Shown: positions 42,361 to 54,841 of the stretch, piece after piece
How positions within the stretch are numbered: position 1 is the stretch's first letter
Layout of the letters: the number at the start of each line of letters is the position of its first letter
Position numbers and translations under genes: made by a program
The notes under the pieces: model-generated
Seen by the model: the letters and a program-made list of their open reading frames with translations, nothing else
The model's database searches: none
What the model was told of the DNA's origin: nothing
Assembly: GCF_950023065.1 (NCBI RefSeq)
Contig: NC_088680.1
Coordinates: forward strand, 32,724,559-32,788,558
DNA length: 64,000 bases
Direction: 5' to 3'
From: Planococcus citri
Taxonomy: Eukaryota > Arthropoda > Insecta > Hemiptera > Pseudococcidae

Positions 42361-43560
42361 ACGTTTATCGAGACAAAATAGTGGATTGTGCTACGTGCAG
42401 GTGGAAATATTGTCCTCGCGGCGTACGCTTATATACTTTCAAAGTTCGTGTATTTCGAGGTGAAAAGATTTTTTTTACAAGGTTTCAATAAAAAGGGGAA
42501 AAAAATTTCGAAGAATTGGAGTCATTTTAGAAATGGGCTTAAAGAGATAGAAGCTTTTGAAAAGAAGGCTCGTCGTGTATTGTGATTTAGAAAAGCAGAT
42601 GGTTTGGCATGTGATAATCAAAAATGAACAGATCAATAGAATGCAAGAGCTGTAGCAAATTTTTGAAATACCATAGTAAGACCGAGTGGGAAGAAATGTA
42701 CGTACTACGCGCGTTTTAGCCACCGTCGTGCGAACAGATTGGGAACGAAGCTTTTAAAAGTAATATCGACAAATGATACGAAGCTGGGAATTACTACGTA
42801 CACACTGTGATGTGCACGAGGCAGAAAATTAAATTATGGAAAGGTATCGCATGATGAGCATCGTGAAGAGTGCAGTACTGATGTTGTTTGCATGAAAACA
42901 ACGAATAAAATTTCAAATGTACACGTTCGTGAGTACATACTACGATAGTACGAAGATATTTTGTTGTTATTGCAACAACTGAATAACTATCGTGTCGTAC
43001 TCCTGTCGTCGTCGTCGGTGCAACTTGAAAGAGTTTATTTAATTGCGATAGTTGAGAAATTTTTTCTTCATGTTAAGTACTTTATAATTTTTTTTCGCGT
43101 TTAATTTTGGCAAAAGATCATACAATATTTAGCGTAAGAGAGCTAATTAACTGTGTAAAGTTTAAATTACTGTTTAATTATGTATTATGGCGATGGCATT
43201 TCTTATTCGTTTTGTTGAGTGATTTAAATTTGGGTACGAATTTTCGCGAATGTTTGAATGAATTATGGTACACGTGATCTTTTTCTCGTACATTCAAAAA
43301 ATGTACTCTTTGAGGAGAAAATCGTCGCAGTCGTGTTAATTATAGGGTGATAAATTACGAGAAAATTCGAGTGAAGCGTTGAATTAACAGTATAAAACTA
43401 ATATGGGTTTAATTTGTGATATGTGCATGCATCGTGTACGTGTATGTGTGACAGATTAGGTACATATTGCAAAGTGTAGAAAAGCGTGTATAAGCTGCGG
43501 TTATTGTTTCGTATATCTTTCTAAAGAAAAGTAGTGGAGAGGATTGAAGAGGGGATGAAT
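42361..43560. other. unique, less AT-rich non-coding island
   Basis: Non-repetitive sequence with CpG-containing words and a GTCGTCGTCGTCG tract at about 43005. No gene is recognised. Confidence 0.35.
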
Positions 43561-45500
43561 GTAAATTTGAATGGTCATTTTTGGAAATTAATCTCGAAGC
43601 GTTTCTTATTTTTGTGGCATTTGAATGAGATTTTTTTTTTTAATTTTCACGGCTTGGGCCCTGACCCCTGAGCACTGATTAGTAGGACTTTTTCGTTTGT
43701 GCATTTTTCTAAAAATCATGAAAAAATACACATACTCGTATTCTACAAGACTGAGTGTTTACCTCGATTTTGGTCACGATTTTTCTCGTGTAAATGAACG
43801 CTTCTTTGGGACTGACATTTGAATACTTTTTTTTTGGAAGAGCATTTATCTAGATGATATAAAAAAGCAAATATTAAATGTGCAAAAATACCTCACCAGC
43901 CAAAAATTCAAATTCTGAAGTCTATTTCTAGAATTTTGAGAGATTTCCAAAAAACAAAGGGCAAATGGTGAAAAAAAGTAATGAAATTTTTATTTTATCA
44001 CTTTGAAAAACTGAAATTAGATACACATCATATTTTTGAGCCCCCGTCAAATGGATGGAAATTATTATCTGAGCTTAATATTTGAGCAGTTCTGAATGTT
44101 TCTAGAAAATTTTTCAATATTTTAACGATACACTGAAAATGTTGCCCAATAGAGTGGAGCGTCTTTGACTGTTTTTAATAATTTGAGTGGGATTCAAAAA
44201 TAATTTGTCGGGAGGGGGGGTCAAAAGGCGGTGGAAAAAATTATGCGTCTCCAACTTGTACCATTACTTATTGAAAATCAAAAAAAAAAAAATGTTCACT
44301 GAAGTTTTGAATATGTTTCAAATTATGTATCATTTTTGTAAGTAATGAAGAATCCCTGAATATGGTAAAAAAAATTCAAATACTGTTTTCGTGCTTCTAA
44401 TTGGATGTAATATGAGCAATTAGGTATCACCGAAAAAATGTTTTCAAGAAGAATTTTTTTTAAGTATAAATTTTTAAATTTTAAACCCCATGTAGAAAAG
44501 TGATGGTAAAAGTTGGAGACACCAACTTTTGCCCACAGTTGTTTGATTGAGGTCCCTTCTCACCTTCATTTCGAGTCCCCCTCCAACTTTACAAAAAAAG
44601 TCGTAGACGGCCAATCTTGTTCTCCAATCGAGTTGGTTATCCAAAATTTTGTATGCATTTCGACTTAACTTCGGTTTGTTTGAGGCGATTTAGAGTCGTC
44701 CTAGAACGTCCGTGATATTTTTGGAAACTTTGCATGATAGTCATAGGTGTGTCAAAAAAATGTCAACGTTTCTTTTTTGAAATTGTGAGTTTTAAACTGT
44801 TCAATTGTTTTCTATTTTTAAAAACAATTTCTGTGGCATTTGCAGTATTTTTATGGATTTATGTTTTTTGGTAGTCTGTAAAAAAAATTGAAAATTTTCA
44901 AATCATAATTTCTCATTGAAATCAAAAAAAAAATAGCCTAATAATAATATGTTGAATTAGGCAACACTTTTTTTCTCGCTGTTATTGTTGTTATTGTTTT
45001 TTAAATCCGACACTCAAAAGCATGTACTTTTAGCTTAGAATAAGCAGGTATCTGCAATTCTGCAGGTATATTTCTCTTCAAATGAAAATTCGTGGTTATT
45101 TCAAATTCATATCGAACTACTCTTCTCATTGAGATTTTTTTTGTAAGCATATTCGGATTTTCTCAAGTATTCTGCTCCTTATGAATTTAATTCACCAGAA
45201 TTATGAGTACATATTTGGATACCTAATTCTTGAAAATTCTCAATCGATATGCTTCGTTCCTACATATGTATTTACCTACTCATAATATTTCTCCCATTGT
45301 GACTTGATATAAATATAATATGTAAACTATTAAAAGAAAATTTAAATATACCTTGAAATGGAAAATTTCATTCCTAAGTCATCATAATACACAGCACTAT
45401 ACGATTCAATATTAGTATCTCGACAACTGTCGAATTTGATTTTTTTCTTTATTTTACATTTCGAAACTTAAAAGTTCCATTAAATTCAAAAATAGTTTCG
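43561..45500. other. AT-rich non-coding stretch
   Basis: No gene is supported. A weak relative of the GGAGCC/TTTTTGAAA dispersed repeat appears near 44630-44720 (CCAATCGAGTTGG, then ATTTAGAGTCG). Confidence 0.3.
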
Positions 45501-47640
45501 CTAGATTTTTTATCAGGGTAAGTATTTGGTTTGGGTGAAAAAATTCCTCGGATACCGTTCAAATAGATCGATTTCATGGAAGAATGCTGCCTGAAATAGG
45601 TTTTAAAAAACTTCGACGCGAAGTGCTCAGCCCACGTTTATATATGCATAAGTACTTGCTCTTATATTGTAGATAGGTATTAGGTGTAGGTCATGTAATG
45701 AATATGGAATTATGGATCGTTGTTACATATATTCGATTATAATGGAACGATAAAACATAAATTGAACGTATAAAGCTATTTGGAAAGATCAACGATATAC
45801 GTAGCTATTGATAGTAAAAAATATACAAGTCGAAGATCGCATATCTCGAAAAAAATTTGCATTATAGTGGAAATTAAAAAAAAAGAAAATTTATACGTCA
45901 TCTGAAAGACTGGAATTATTTGTAAAAAAAAGTGGAACCCTTTACGTTAGAATATATAACTCGGTAGTTTTTATACGACTATATGTATTGTCGGAAAAAG
46001 AGAAAAAAAGTGAGACATTGTTAGCTGATATTTTTTTTTCTGCGCTTTGTCGAGACTTACAAAACAATATAGAAGAAAAAAAACGTCGTAATATATATAC
46101 GAATTTATACGAACGTTTTGTCGCTAATGGTTATGGCGAAAGAAATGAAAAATTTTCTCGAAAAAAATGTCCCATAGTGATTTCTCGTTTTCACTTATTC
46201 GTGTATTTTATTCTGCCTCAATGTTACCCCTTCTTTGCGCAATGAGTTGGTAATTTATTTACGTGCTCGGTGTAAGATGGCGAAAGTTTTAAATGGAAAA
46301 TAAGTTCGGGGTACAGGTACCGGAAGAGTTTGAAAAATTGCAAAATGTGGATGTTTTTGGCGCGATTATAGGACCTATAGCTAATGTATGTAGAGTAGAA
46401 TATGATGAAAAAAAAAGAGTAAAAGGTGCGATTAATTTTTCATATGTACGTATTCACCTGATTAGCAAGATCAAAGTAAGACACACTCTCAGCATGATGA
46501 CGAGGTAGTTTTATGCAGGTAGGTAGTTATAAAATGCAACGAACAATGCACGCGAGACTCGACGCGAAGGTGGTGTTTATATTGTTCGTTCGGTTGCGGT
46601 GATTTTTTTTTGCGCTATTTTTCTCTCGTAATTCGTTATTAGGTAGCATGTAACCTGCACAAATATCGCGAAGCAGAACTTGAACTGGAACCATCAAATA
46701 GACATATTACTTATTCATGTATAACGATAATATTTTAAGAAAAATACTGAGCATGCGCATTTCAGACCTGTTGCTAGCATGATTTTCGTATATTACCGCG
46801 TTATTTTCACGGTTAGTTTTGCATTTTAATAAATACATCCATCCTAGTCGCAGCCAAGACGATACCCGCGAGCTCATGGTCATTATTAAGTGAAGCCGAC
46901 GAAGGGGACAGGGTTGAGAGAGGCGATTACGTGCGCCTGCCTTAATTCGCCGCATCGGCGAGGTTTTTTTCCGTATATTCTTGGTGCAAATTGCACGATG
47001 TTATATGCTTACTACTTACCATACTTACTTACAAATTTAAAGACAAGTGGACATATATGAACGAGCATAATGACAAATGTACCAGAATCGAGTTACATTT
47101 ATCTGTACTTATTTCTCAAAAAAGCGAGACAAATTTCTGACCGGAGAATATTATTTTTTAACGGTAATTGTTTTACGATGAGATGAGAATTACCTAAATG
47201 TGTAGATTTGGACTTCGTTGAACCCTAACCTTCGATGGTTGACTTCCTTATGGTGTTTTATGACGACATATATGGATGGCGCTGAGTATGCGTGGTTGGA
47301 CGTTGTGGTAGTTGTAAATATGTTGGTAAGTACGAGGAAAGAGATGACAGAAGAAGTGAAAAAAATTATTATTGAGTATTTTGCATACGCCAAGTGAGGG
47401 AGCTTGACCAAATAAGATAACTAATGTATCATTCAAAATTTTATTTTTTTGAAAATTATTTTTTGTAGAATATTATAATATTTACCTACCTGCTGGAATC
47501 GTAAACTGGTAGAAGGTGGGAAAATGTAATCTAAAATTCTAAAATGAGTACAGTGCTGGAAAGTCTTGCTTTTTACCATTTTTAAAAGTAAACATTGAAA
47601 TTTTTATCTATTCTACCCTTCATAAAAATTGGAATTTTCA
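45501..47640. other. unique, less AT-rich non-coding island
   Basis: Complex sequence with CpG words. A frame of 85 residues (45988-46245) and one of 71 (46293-46508) are Lys/Glu-rich with no domain; I do not call them, although the first is not simple low complexity. No splice-linked exons are recognised. Confidence 0.3.
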
Positions 47641-47799
47641 GCATACAAATTTTTTGTCTGGAAAAATGTTGACTCTCTTAGTTACTCATTCATTAAAAAT
47701 TGAAATATTTGAAAAAATGTCCTGCTTTTCCCATACTTCTTCATGTTGTCCTTTTTGTTTGACACTTAAAATTTTCAAGCGTACCCACTACCCACCTAT

Positions 47800-48366
47800 A
47801 TCGAATATCAGAAAAAATTGCCTTGATTTTCCATTTTTCAATCAAACTTTGTTTCCTGTTCATTTTCTAATTTTATTTTTATTCGACAACTGTGTAAAAT
47901 TTAAAAAAAAAATGATCTAAAAAATTGTAACACCCAGTCCCCTTTAAAAAAATATTAAAATTTTTGAAAAAATATCTTGTTTTTCCATTTTTCAAAAATT
48001 CACCTTTAAAACTTTAAATTCATTTAGATATGGCTTCTCAAGGTCGTATATCTTCCTAGTGTAGCCTCTGAAAGTCATTGACCTGTCTGTATGGTCTCTC
48101 AAGGTTTTCTATTTTCCTGTCATGGCCTGTAAAGGTCATTGGCCCACCGTCTGTCTATCTGACCATCCAAGGTCAGCCATGTTTGTAGCCTCTTAAGATC
48201 ATTGACCCATCTGTCTGGCTTCTCAAGATCTTCTGCTTTCTTGTCTGGCCCCTCAAGGTCAGTAATCCGTCTGTGTGGCATACTAAGATCATTGACTTGT
48301 CTGTCTGGCCTTTCAAGGTCATTGACCTATCTGTCCAGCCTATTGAGATCTTTGTCTGCCTGAGTG
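47800..48366 (-). repeat. duplicated segment with minisatellite, copy 1
   Basis: About 230 bases of AT-rich lead (GAAAAAATTGCCTTGATTTT, AATGATCTAAAAAATTG, CCCCTTTAAAAAAATATTAA) are followed by the 30-bp minisatellite in reverse orientation (CTTCTCAAGGTC, GTCTGGCC, CATTGACC). The same order recurs at 49370-50060, so the two are a direct duplication about 1.57 kb apart. Confidence 0.8.
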
Positions 48367-49315
48367 GGAAATCATCGTTTGCGCTTTAAATCGTTTGCGC
48401 TTCCCATTGTTCACATCTGGAAGCGCAAACGATGTATCTTTTTCAATCGTTTGCGCTTTTTAATATTATAATTTCGTCAGTGTAGCCAGGGTTCCCAAAC
48501 TTGTTTGTAACATTTAGACATCCTACTGGAAGGTATACACGTACAGATTGAAGAAATCCGAATTGAAACTGCAATTAAAATTCGCGATATCTCGAATGGT
48601 ACCTAGTTCAAAACAAATGGCATCAAAAGACCAAAAAAAACTTGTTAAAATTTTGGATATATTTTTGGAATATCAAGAAAACCGAATGTCTCGTCTTGAA
48701 TTCATGAAAAGAGTTGGTTACTTGAATAGGGCTTCTGATATTAAATGATTAAATTTTGTTACCTACGATTAAGAACTTTTTAATCGAATTTTGATTCCTT
48801 GTTTTAAAACATGTACATACTTATTTTCATATTTTTAACCAATTTTCTGTGTATTTGTTGTACGTTTATTGAAGTTTTATATTTTTTATCGAATTTTGAT
48901 TCGCTCTTTTTTATATTCTCACGTTTTTAATGGATACCTACTCGTTGTGTTTGTTGCACTTTTTTAATTAGTAAACACAGAACTGTTTTTATGAATTTAT
49001 ATTTTGCTTGTTATGACATATTTTCGCATTTTTAAGCGATTTTTTTGTAGTTTTTCAGCATTGTTTCAAAATTTTGGTAAGATTTTCTAAAATTTAAGTA
49101 TCGTTTTTTCCTTCAAAAAAGCACCACTACAGAAAAATGCTAAAACATTCAAAAATAATTCTCAAAAAATGAATATTTAAATGCTGTTTTGGGAACCCTG
49201 GCTACACTGACGAACTTGTAAAAAGCGCAAACGATTGAGAAAAATACATCGTTTGCGCTTCCGGATGAGAACAATGGGAAGCGCACACGATTTAAAGTGC
49301 AAACAGTTAACAGCC
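48367..49315. mobile_element. 949-bp TIR element with AAGCGCAAACGAT repeats and 9-bp TSD
   Basis: GCCTGAGTG flanks both sides (48358-48366 and 49316-49324). Near each end, ATCGTTTGCGCTT or its complement occurs several times, and the TIRs share CCCATTGTTC, GGAAGCGCAAACGATGTAT and GTGTAGCCAGGGTTCCCAAA-type text out to about 130 bases. The outermost 18 bases differ between ends. It interrupts a minisatellite array. The interior has one small open frame and no recognisable transposase. Confidence 0.85.
48548..48748 (+). CDS. small ORF inside the TIR element, unknown
   Basis: This frame of 66 residues is basic and helix-prone (QKKLVKILDIFLEYQENRMS, then EFMKRVGYL). It lies wholly inside the non-autonomous element. 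It could be a remnant of a transposase C-terminus or a chance frame. I do not recognise it, and no regulatory context supports expression. Confidence 0.25.
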   Translation: MKKSELKLQLKFAISRMVPSSKQMASKDQKKLVKILDIFLEYQENRMSRLEFMKRVGYLNRASDIK

Positions 49316-49324
49316 GCCTGAGTG

Positions 49325-50060
49325 AAATAAAATTAAGAGAAAAAAATCTGACAAATTGTGATCTCCCGCTTCCAAAAAATCAAAAAATCTGAAAAAATTG
49401 CCTTGGTTTTCCATTTTTAAATCAAATTTTGAAATTTCCTGTTCGTTTTTTCTTTCTTTGAAAATTTTGATTTAAAATTTATTTGGCAGTGCAGAATTGT
49501 AAGAAAAATGATCTAAAGAATTTTGACACCCCCCCGTCCCCTTTAAAAAAATATTAAAATATTTGAAAAAACATTTTGTTTTTTCATTTTTCAAAAAGTC
49601 ACCTTAAAAACGTTAAATTCATTTATACGAGTAGATGTTTTCTATTTTCCTGTCTGTCCTGTAAAGGCCATTGACCTACCTGTGTGGATTCTGAAGGTCG
49701 TCTGTGTGCCTGTCTGTCATCTTAAGACCATGGACCCGTCTGTCTGACCCCTCAAGGTTGTCCATCTGCTTGTAACCTCCTACGGTCATTGGCCTATCTG
49801 TCTGGCCTCTTGAGGTTTGGCTTATCTGTCTGGCTTCTGAAGGTCGTCTATCTGCTCTTCTGGCCTCTAAAAGTCATTGAATGACCCACTTGTCTGGCTT
49901 CTCAAGGTAGTCTTTCCGTCTGTCTGCTAATGTCATCAATGTCATTGATCCTTCTATCCAGCCTCTTAAGGTCACTGACCCACCTGTCTAGCGTTTCATG
50001 TTCGTCTGTCGACCTGTCCCTCTGTCTCTCAAGGTTATCTGCGTGCTTGTATTGCTTCTC
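49325..50060 (-). repeat. duplicated segment with minisatellite, copy 2
   Basis: This repeats the lead of copy 1 (CTGAAAAAATTGCCTTGGTT, GATCTAAAGAATTTTGACAC, CCCCTTTAAAAAAATATTAA) and then the 30-bp minisatellite (CTTCTCAAGG, CATTGACC, GTCTGTCTGGC) to about 50060. The copies differ by substitutions and unit number. Confidence 0.8.
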
Positions 50061-51880
50061 AAGTTTTATCATTAAAAAAAAAAACATCCTTCGTCAACCT
50101 GGACACCCCCTAATCGCGAGATGAAATTTCTGAAATGATCCTAAAAAAGGTGCAATTTGAGTTTTCACCTCCTTTTGAACCAGTTCCGGCTCAATTCGAG
50201 ACCTGCACTTTTAGCCCCAGCAGTGTTTTCACAAGTTGGGAATTTGAGAAGCTATTATCGCCCAAACATTCTCATTGAAATTTTTGATACATTCTGAAGA
50301 AAAAATCATCAAAAACTTTCTATTGCAGTTCTTCGACATTTTCAAAAATTTCTTTTAAAAAGCTGGTTTTACAACTTCAAAATTGCAAGAAAATATTTTT
50401 GTAGATATTAATTTTTCTAGTCAATAGGTGAATGTTCTCCCACATAGATAAATACAGCTACTCACACATTGATATTATGGACACAAAAGGACGTTTGAAA
50501 AATTGAGTCGCTTCGCGTTTTGCATTGGAAAAAGATTACTCCTACAACAAGAAAGGGTAAGGTTATATTCAATTTGCCACTGTTTTACGAACACCTACAG
50601 GCAAAAGTGCCGAAATTTGGATACTGTAGTGTTGAAAATACTGCGTGTAGGTCTACATATTCTAGGTATTCTATTCTTCTATGTGTTCTCGGACGATGAT
50701 TTTCACTCAACGTGCCTCCAGGGCTAGAAAGTCGAATGTATATACTCGTATGTACTTATACCAGAAACTCAACAATGTGTTGGTACCGCGAGACCGAACA
50801 ACTTGAAATGAAAATAGTTTTGAATTCGATTTATAAAAGTATCACCAAAAGAGTAAAAATTCCTCGGTATCCAGAATATTTTTCTTTTTCACGTAAAAAC
50901 TGTCAACTTTGGTCAGTCGATTAAAAATGCGTATTAAATTGGCTGCATCGAATTTTAATTATTTTGGGAACTTGGGAAGTTGAGAAATTCGATATTAGGA
51001 GCGATTTAGGCAACTTATTCATCATTGGAATTATCTGTGTGAAAATCAGTCTAGAATTTGTGTTTCTAACAAATTCTGATTTTCTCTGCATTTACATTTA
51101 ATGCATACCTATTTAACAAATTTTGCTGCAATTTTCGCAATTATTTGTCATTTGTAATAATTAAATGTTTTTTTTTCTTTTTTAATGTTTTTATGGCATT
51201 TTCAAGATGTTTTCACAATGTTGTACGCAAAGTTTGACAAATTAAACTGGAAGTTGATGTCTTTAAACAATCTTCAACTTGATTAAACTATGTTTTATGC
51301 AGTTTTCACTAAATGTATCCAAATTTTGTCAACACTTTATTGTCAGTTTTGCTCCTTTTTTTAGTTATTTCAATGCTTTTAAAAATGTTGCCATGTTATT
51401 TTAAACATCTTTCAACGATTTTTTATACAAAATTTTGAAACTTTGATAAATTTTGCGGGTCATTAGTTTTTTTGGTCACTTGATGATTTTTCGTGCGATT
51501 TTCTCAAAAATATAATTTTTTCAAATTACGTCAACATTTTATTGCTTATTCAACTTCTAAAAATTATTTTATTGTTTTGTGCAATTTAAACACGTTGTGC
51601 AAATTTTGCTAAATTTCACCTTTTTCTGAAATTTCTTCAGTTTTTAATGTTTTTAAGTAAGTATAGGTATTCAAATGTAATTTCCAACACGTTTGAACCA
51701 CGCTTTATGCAATTTCTTATAAGTTTTATTAAATTTTGGTGAAATTTCAGAACTTTTGTGTGCTTATTATTAATGATTGTAACGCTCGTAATACTATTTT
51801 TTCCAATTTTCATTAATTGCAACATCTGATAATTTGTTTTTAATCAGAACAGACCCTCTTTCATTCATAGACACGAATTA
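50061..51880. other. AT-rich non-coding stretch
   Basis: I see no gene, tandem array or inverted-repeat element. Short frames here lack any domain. Confidence 0.35.
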
Positions 51881-53860
51881 ATAAAATACCGCCATCCGTT
51901 CGTGTACCATTTTCAAGGTGTATATTTTAAGAGCTCGAAGTAGTCGTTTTTCAAACCGAAAAATGATTTGTATAGCATTAAGGTTACTTAATCCTCGTGG
52001 GGGCGGTTTTTAAGCTGGCTCACGAGAACATACTAGGTACATACACACAAAACGTCATAAGCATAAACTTTGCCTCCTTTTGATACAGCTGTACTCCTTC
52101 TCCGCTTTAAATTCATCTCGGTATTGCGTCGAAAATTCGCAATGCAAAAAAATTTCTGTCACCGTTCCAGTAGAACGGTTTAAATTTCTACGTGTTTTAG
52201 AATTGCGAGGCAAAAGGCGCGAGGAATTATTAATCAATCAATTTCAGAGATTATTACCGCGTATGATCTAGAGGTTCATTTTTCTTAAAAGCTGAACGCG
52301 TTCGGCCTGTCAATACGTGATGTGAAATAGAATACGTCGGGGGATGGGATCGGAGTACGTCTCGGTATCATTTTACTTTTTAATAGAAAATTAATACGGC
52401 CAAGTTCTTCAGTAAAATTCGCCGGGCTTTTTTCTCTTTTCTTTATGTTTGCCAAATACCGCGACTCTTTGAACCAATCAATCAAAGGTGTAAAGAAAGG
52501 TTAATATAGAAAATATGACGCCGATCGAGTTTCATTTTAATCATTCTATTCGATAACCACGTATACCGAGTTTCCTTTCCTTTTGGTAAAAATAGATTTA
52601 ATAAAGGCGATTGAATCGATGCTAAGATGTCCTCATATATGTATGTTGAAAAGAGACTCCTCGTTTTCCCATCGCTCGCATCGCGAGTGAGTATTTCGTG
52701 TGTACGGGTTGCTCTATCGATTCGATGGGTTTCATTCGGTGATGCAATTTGATACGAGGGACGAGGAAAGGCGAAAACAAGACAGGGTAGGTGTCCTCGG
52801 TCTTCGTGAATGATTAGTTGGAAAATTTGTTCCATTGATGACAAACGACCTATAGGTAGATGAATCGATTTTCCTGCACCAATCATTCTTCATCACGATA
52901 GTTGAAAAATTTTCCAACACGGAGTAAAAAAAAAATTGGAAATTTTCAAAGCGACCATTCGACTAAATACGAGTCCTTTTTCCATCTTTTTTAAAGGATT
53001 GTTCGGTTACGGGTGTATCATATATAAGCCGCTATAATTGCGCCGCTAAACCGCTTTATAAACCCAACAATACGATTTCTATATACGTGTGTGTGTATCC
53101 GAATCGAAATTAATCAAATAAAATCGCATATAAATTCGGGTATTACAACTTGCGTGGAATCGGAACACACACATTAAGGTTGATCTGAAGAGTGAGCGAG
53201 AGTGGAGGAAACTTAACGCTACCGTGTGTCGGCAGCTCATTTAGGGAAAACCGCTCGTCGCGGCTTCGTCGTAGCTCGTAGTCGTCGTGTTATTGTAGGT
53301 ATTTTTGATAGTACACATTTTATCCCATTCGTATATCAGTAATGAGCGGCATTTAAACCGCTTTGTAAATTGTATGAGCCCACGCTATATATAAAACGCT
53401 TTTCCAGGCTAAGATAAAACGTGTATATGTTATACATGTATACGATGTGAAAACCCATTTACGCAGCCATTGTGTAAAGTTACCTACTTTTTACCAAATC
53501 TTTGGCTAAAATGTGCGTCGGCGATGTTTCTTTGTAGGTAAGTAAACGTGTACCTACCTACATATACATACACCAGCGCACGTTGCTGGCTCTGATCTTA
53601 TGTTCATTTGTATTACTACATATTTGGGCAAGTCGTGGGCCATCATCGTAAGGTGTACCTTGGGGCGGATAAATAACGCATCATGTCGTTGATCTAGTCA
53701 ATATACCTTTGGTTGATATTGCATATTAAAACTCGTATGGTAATTTTCATGACACGTTAACTGCGCCTTGAGGAAATATTGGTGATGAAGTTTTTAAGGA
53801 AGAGGCCACAGAAGGTTGAGGGAGATGAATCTGCCCAAGTTTATTTTTCAGAATAATATA
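51881..53860. other. unique, less AT-rich non-coding island
   Basis: The most GC-balanced of the islands, with CpG words (CGTCGTAGCTCGTAGTCGTC at about 53266; GCCGCTATAATTGCGCCGCT at about 53030). A 134-residue minus-strand frame (52482-52886) shows no domain. A regulatory or first-intron role is conceivable, but nothing in the sequence proves it. Confidence 0.35.
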
Positions 53861-53869
53861 TTTTTTTTT

Positions 53870-54366
53870 CAGTTCCCTTTTGCAAAGAGCCTATTGCTAG
53901 AATCCTATCACTCTCACACACGTTAGAATTTGTCAACTCGAGACTTCTAGTGGCGAGGTCATTCTTTGATCATACAAAAAAGCCAACTCTTAAGGACAAT
54001 CCAATCAGCCCCCAGTCCATTCTGGGGAAGTACTTTGCCGATATCGAATACCAAAATGTGGCGTGTAGGATAGTTGATAGGGCCATGGACCAGCTAGTTG
54101 TATCCAACGATCTGGGACACCCCTACAGCCTGATCTTCACAAACCACAGATACACCAACGCGATGAAATATCTTGTGCTCAGAAACATAAAGGAGAGATT
54201 CTACCAACCACAGTGGGGCCAGCTTCTGTGTCCTCCCTGCTTCCATACAGGGAGTACCTAAGCATCAGTGAACTGCACACCAGTGAACTGACCCCCACTC
54301 AGGTGAAAAGTATACTTGAACACATCAAAAGGAAACGCGAGGCAAAGATCCAGAGGGATAACTAGG
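53870..54366 (+). pseudogene. remnant coding region of unknown type, frameshifted (upstream of macro domain)
   Basis: Frame 1 runs PFCKEPIARILSLSHTLEFV, then SFFDHTKKPTLKDNPISP, then IEYQNVACRIVDRAMDQL and IFTNHRYTNAMKYL, and fails at about 54212. The next frame continues with ASVSSLLPYREYLSISEL and EHIKRKREAKIQRDN to a stop at 54366. Its codon-like composition contrasts with the surroundings, so this was protein coding. I do not recognise the domain. Its closeness to the macro domain and its isolation suggest the 3' part of a mobile-element polyprotein, or else a host gene remnant. Confidence 0.55.
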
Positions 54367-54389
54367 GATGTATATCAGTAAGATCAAAT

Positions 54390-54841
54390 GGAGTATTTAC
54401 AATAGAAGAACTAGAAGATGACCTAATGCTGCAAATCCCAGAGAATGCCTTGGTGCATAGTGTTAGCTGGGACTTCAAGATGAGTAAGGGCATAGTGGTC
54501 AAATTCAGACGAGCCTTCGGCAATGTTAACACTCTAAAGTCAAGGGGTGCCAAATTGGGTGATATGGTGGAGATATACAGCAAAGAGAACTATATGTTTT
54601 ATATGCAGTAACCAAAGAAAGACACCAGGACAAGCCGACAATAGGAGACTTTGTACAAACAATGAAAGCTCTGGCAGCCAAATGTGTTGAGCTAAACATC
54701 ACAAAAATCGCAGTACCAAGACTAGGGTGTGGCTTGGACCAACTTGAATGGCCACTAGTTAAACAAGCACTCCTAGAGTGCTTCAAGAGCCTTACAGTGA
54801 CTCTGAGAATTTGCACCCTTCCACCAAACATGAAAGTGTGA
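54390..54841 (+). pseudogene. OARD1/TARG1-like macro domain, frameshifted
   Basis: The first frame (VFTIEELEDDLMLQIPENAL, then VHSVSWDFKMSKGIVVKFRR and a following FG) and the second frame (VTKERHQDKPT, then MKALAAKCVELNITKIAVPR and LGCGLDQLEW) align in order with the ADP-ribose-binding macro fold of OARD1-type deacylases: the GKGI-like loop, YLVTK-like strand, KPT and PR-GCGLD-L-W. The frames are separated by a two-base (AT) slip at about 54603, so the copy is broken. Known OARD1 hydrolyses O-acetyl-ADP-ribose and protein ADP-ribosyl-glutamate. Here the domain follows another coding remnant, which suggests a polyprotein. Confidence 0.75.

Noticed and set aside
45988..46508. Two charged open frames (85 and 71 residues) considered as exons of one gene
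   Set aside because: No convincing GT/AG border joins them, and I see no family pattern; left as non-coding.
52482..52886. 134-residue minus-strand open frame
   Set aside because: Lies in a GC-balanced island where long chance frames are more likely. No domain, no hydrophobic or repetitive logic and no exon borders that extend it.
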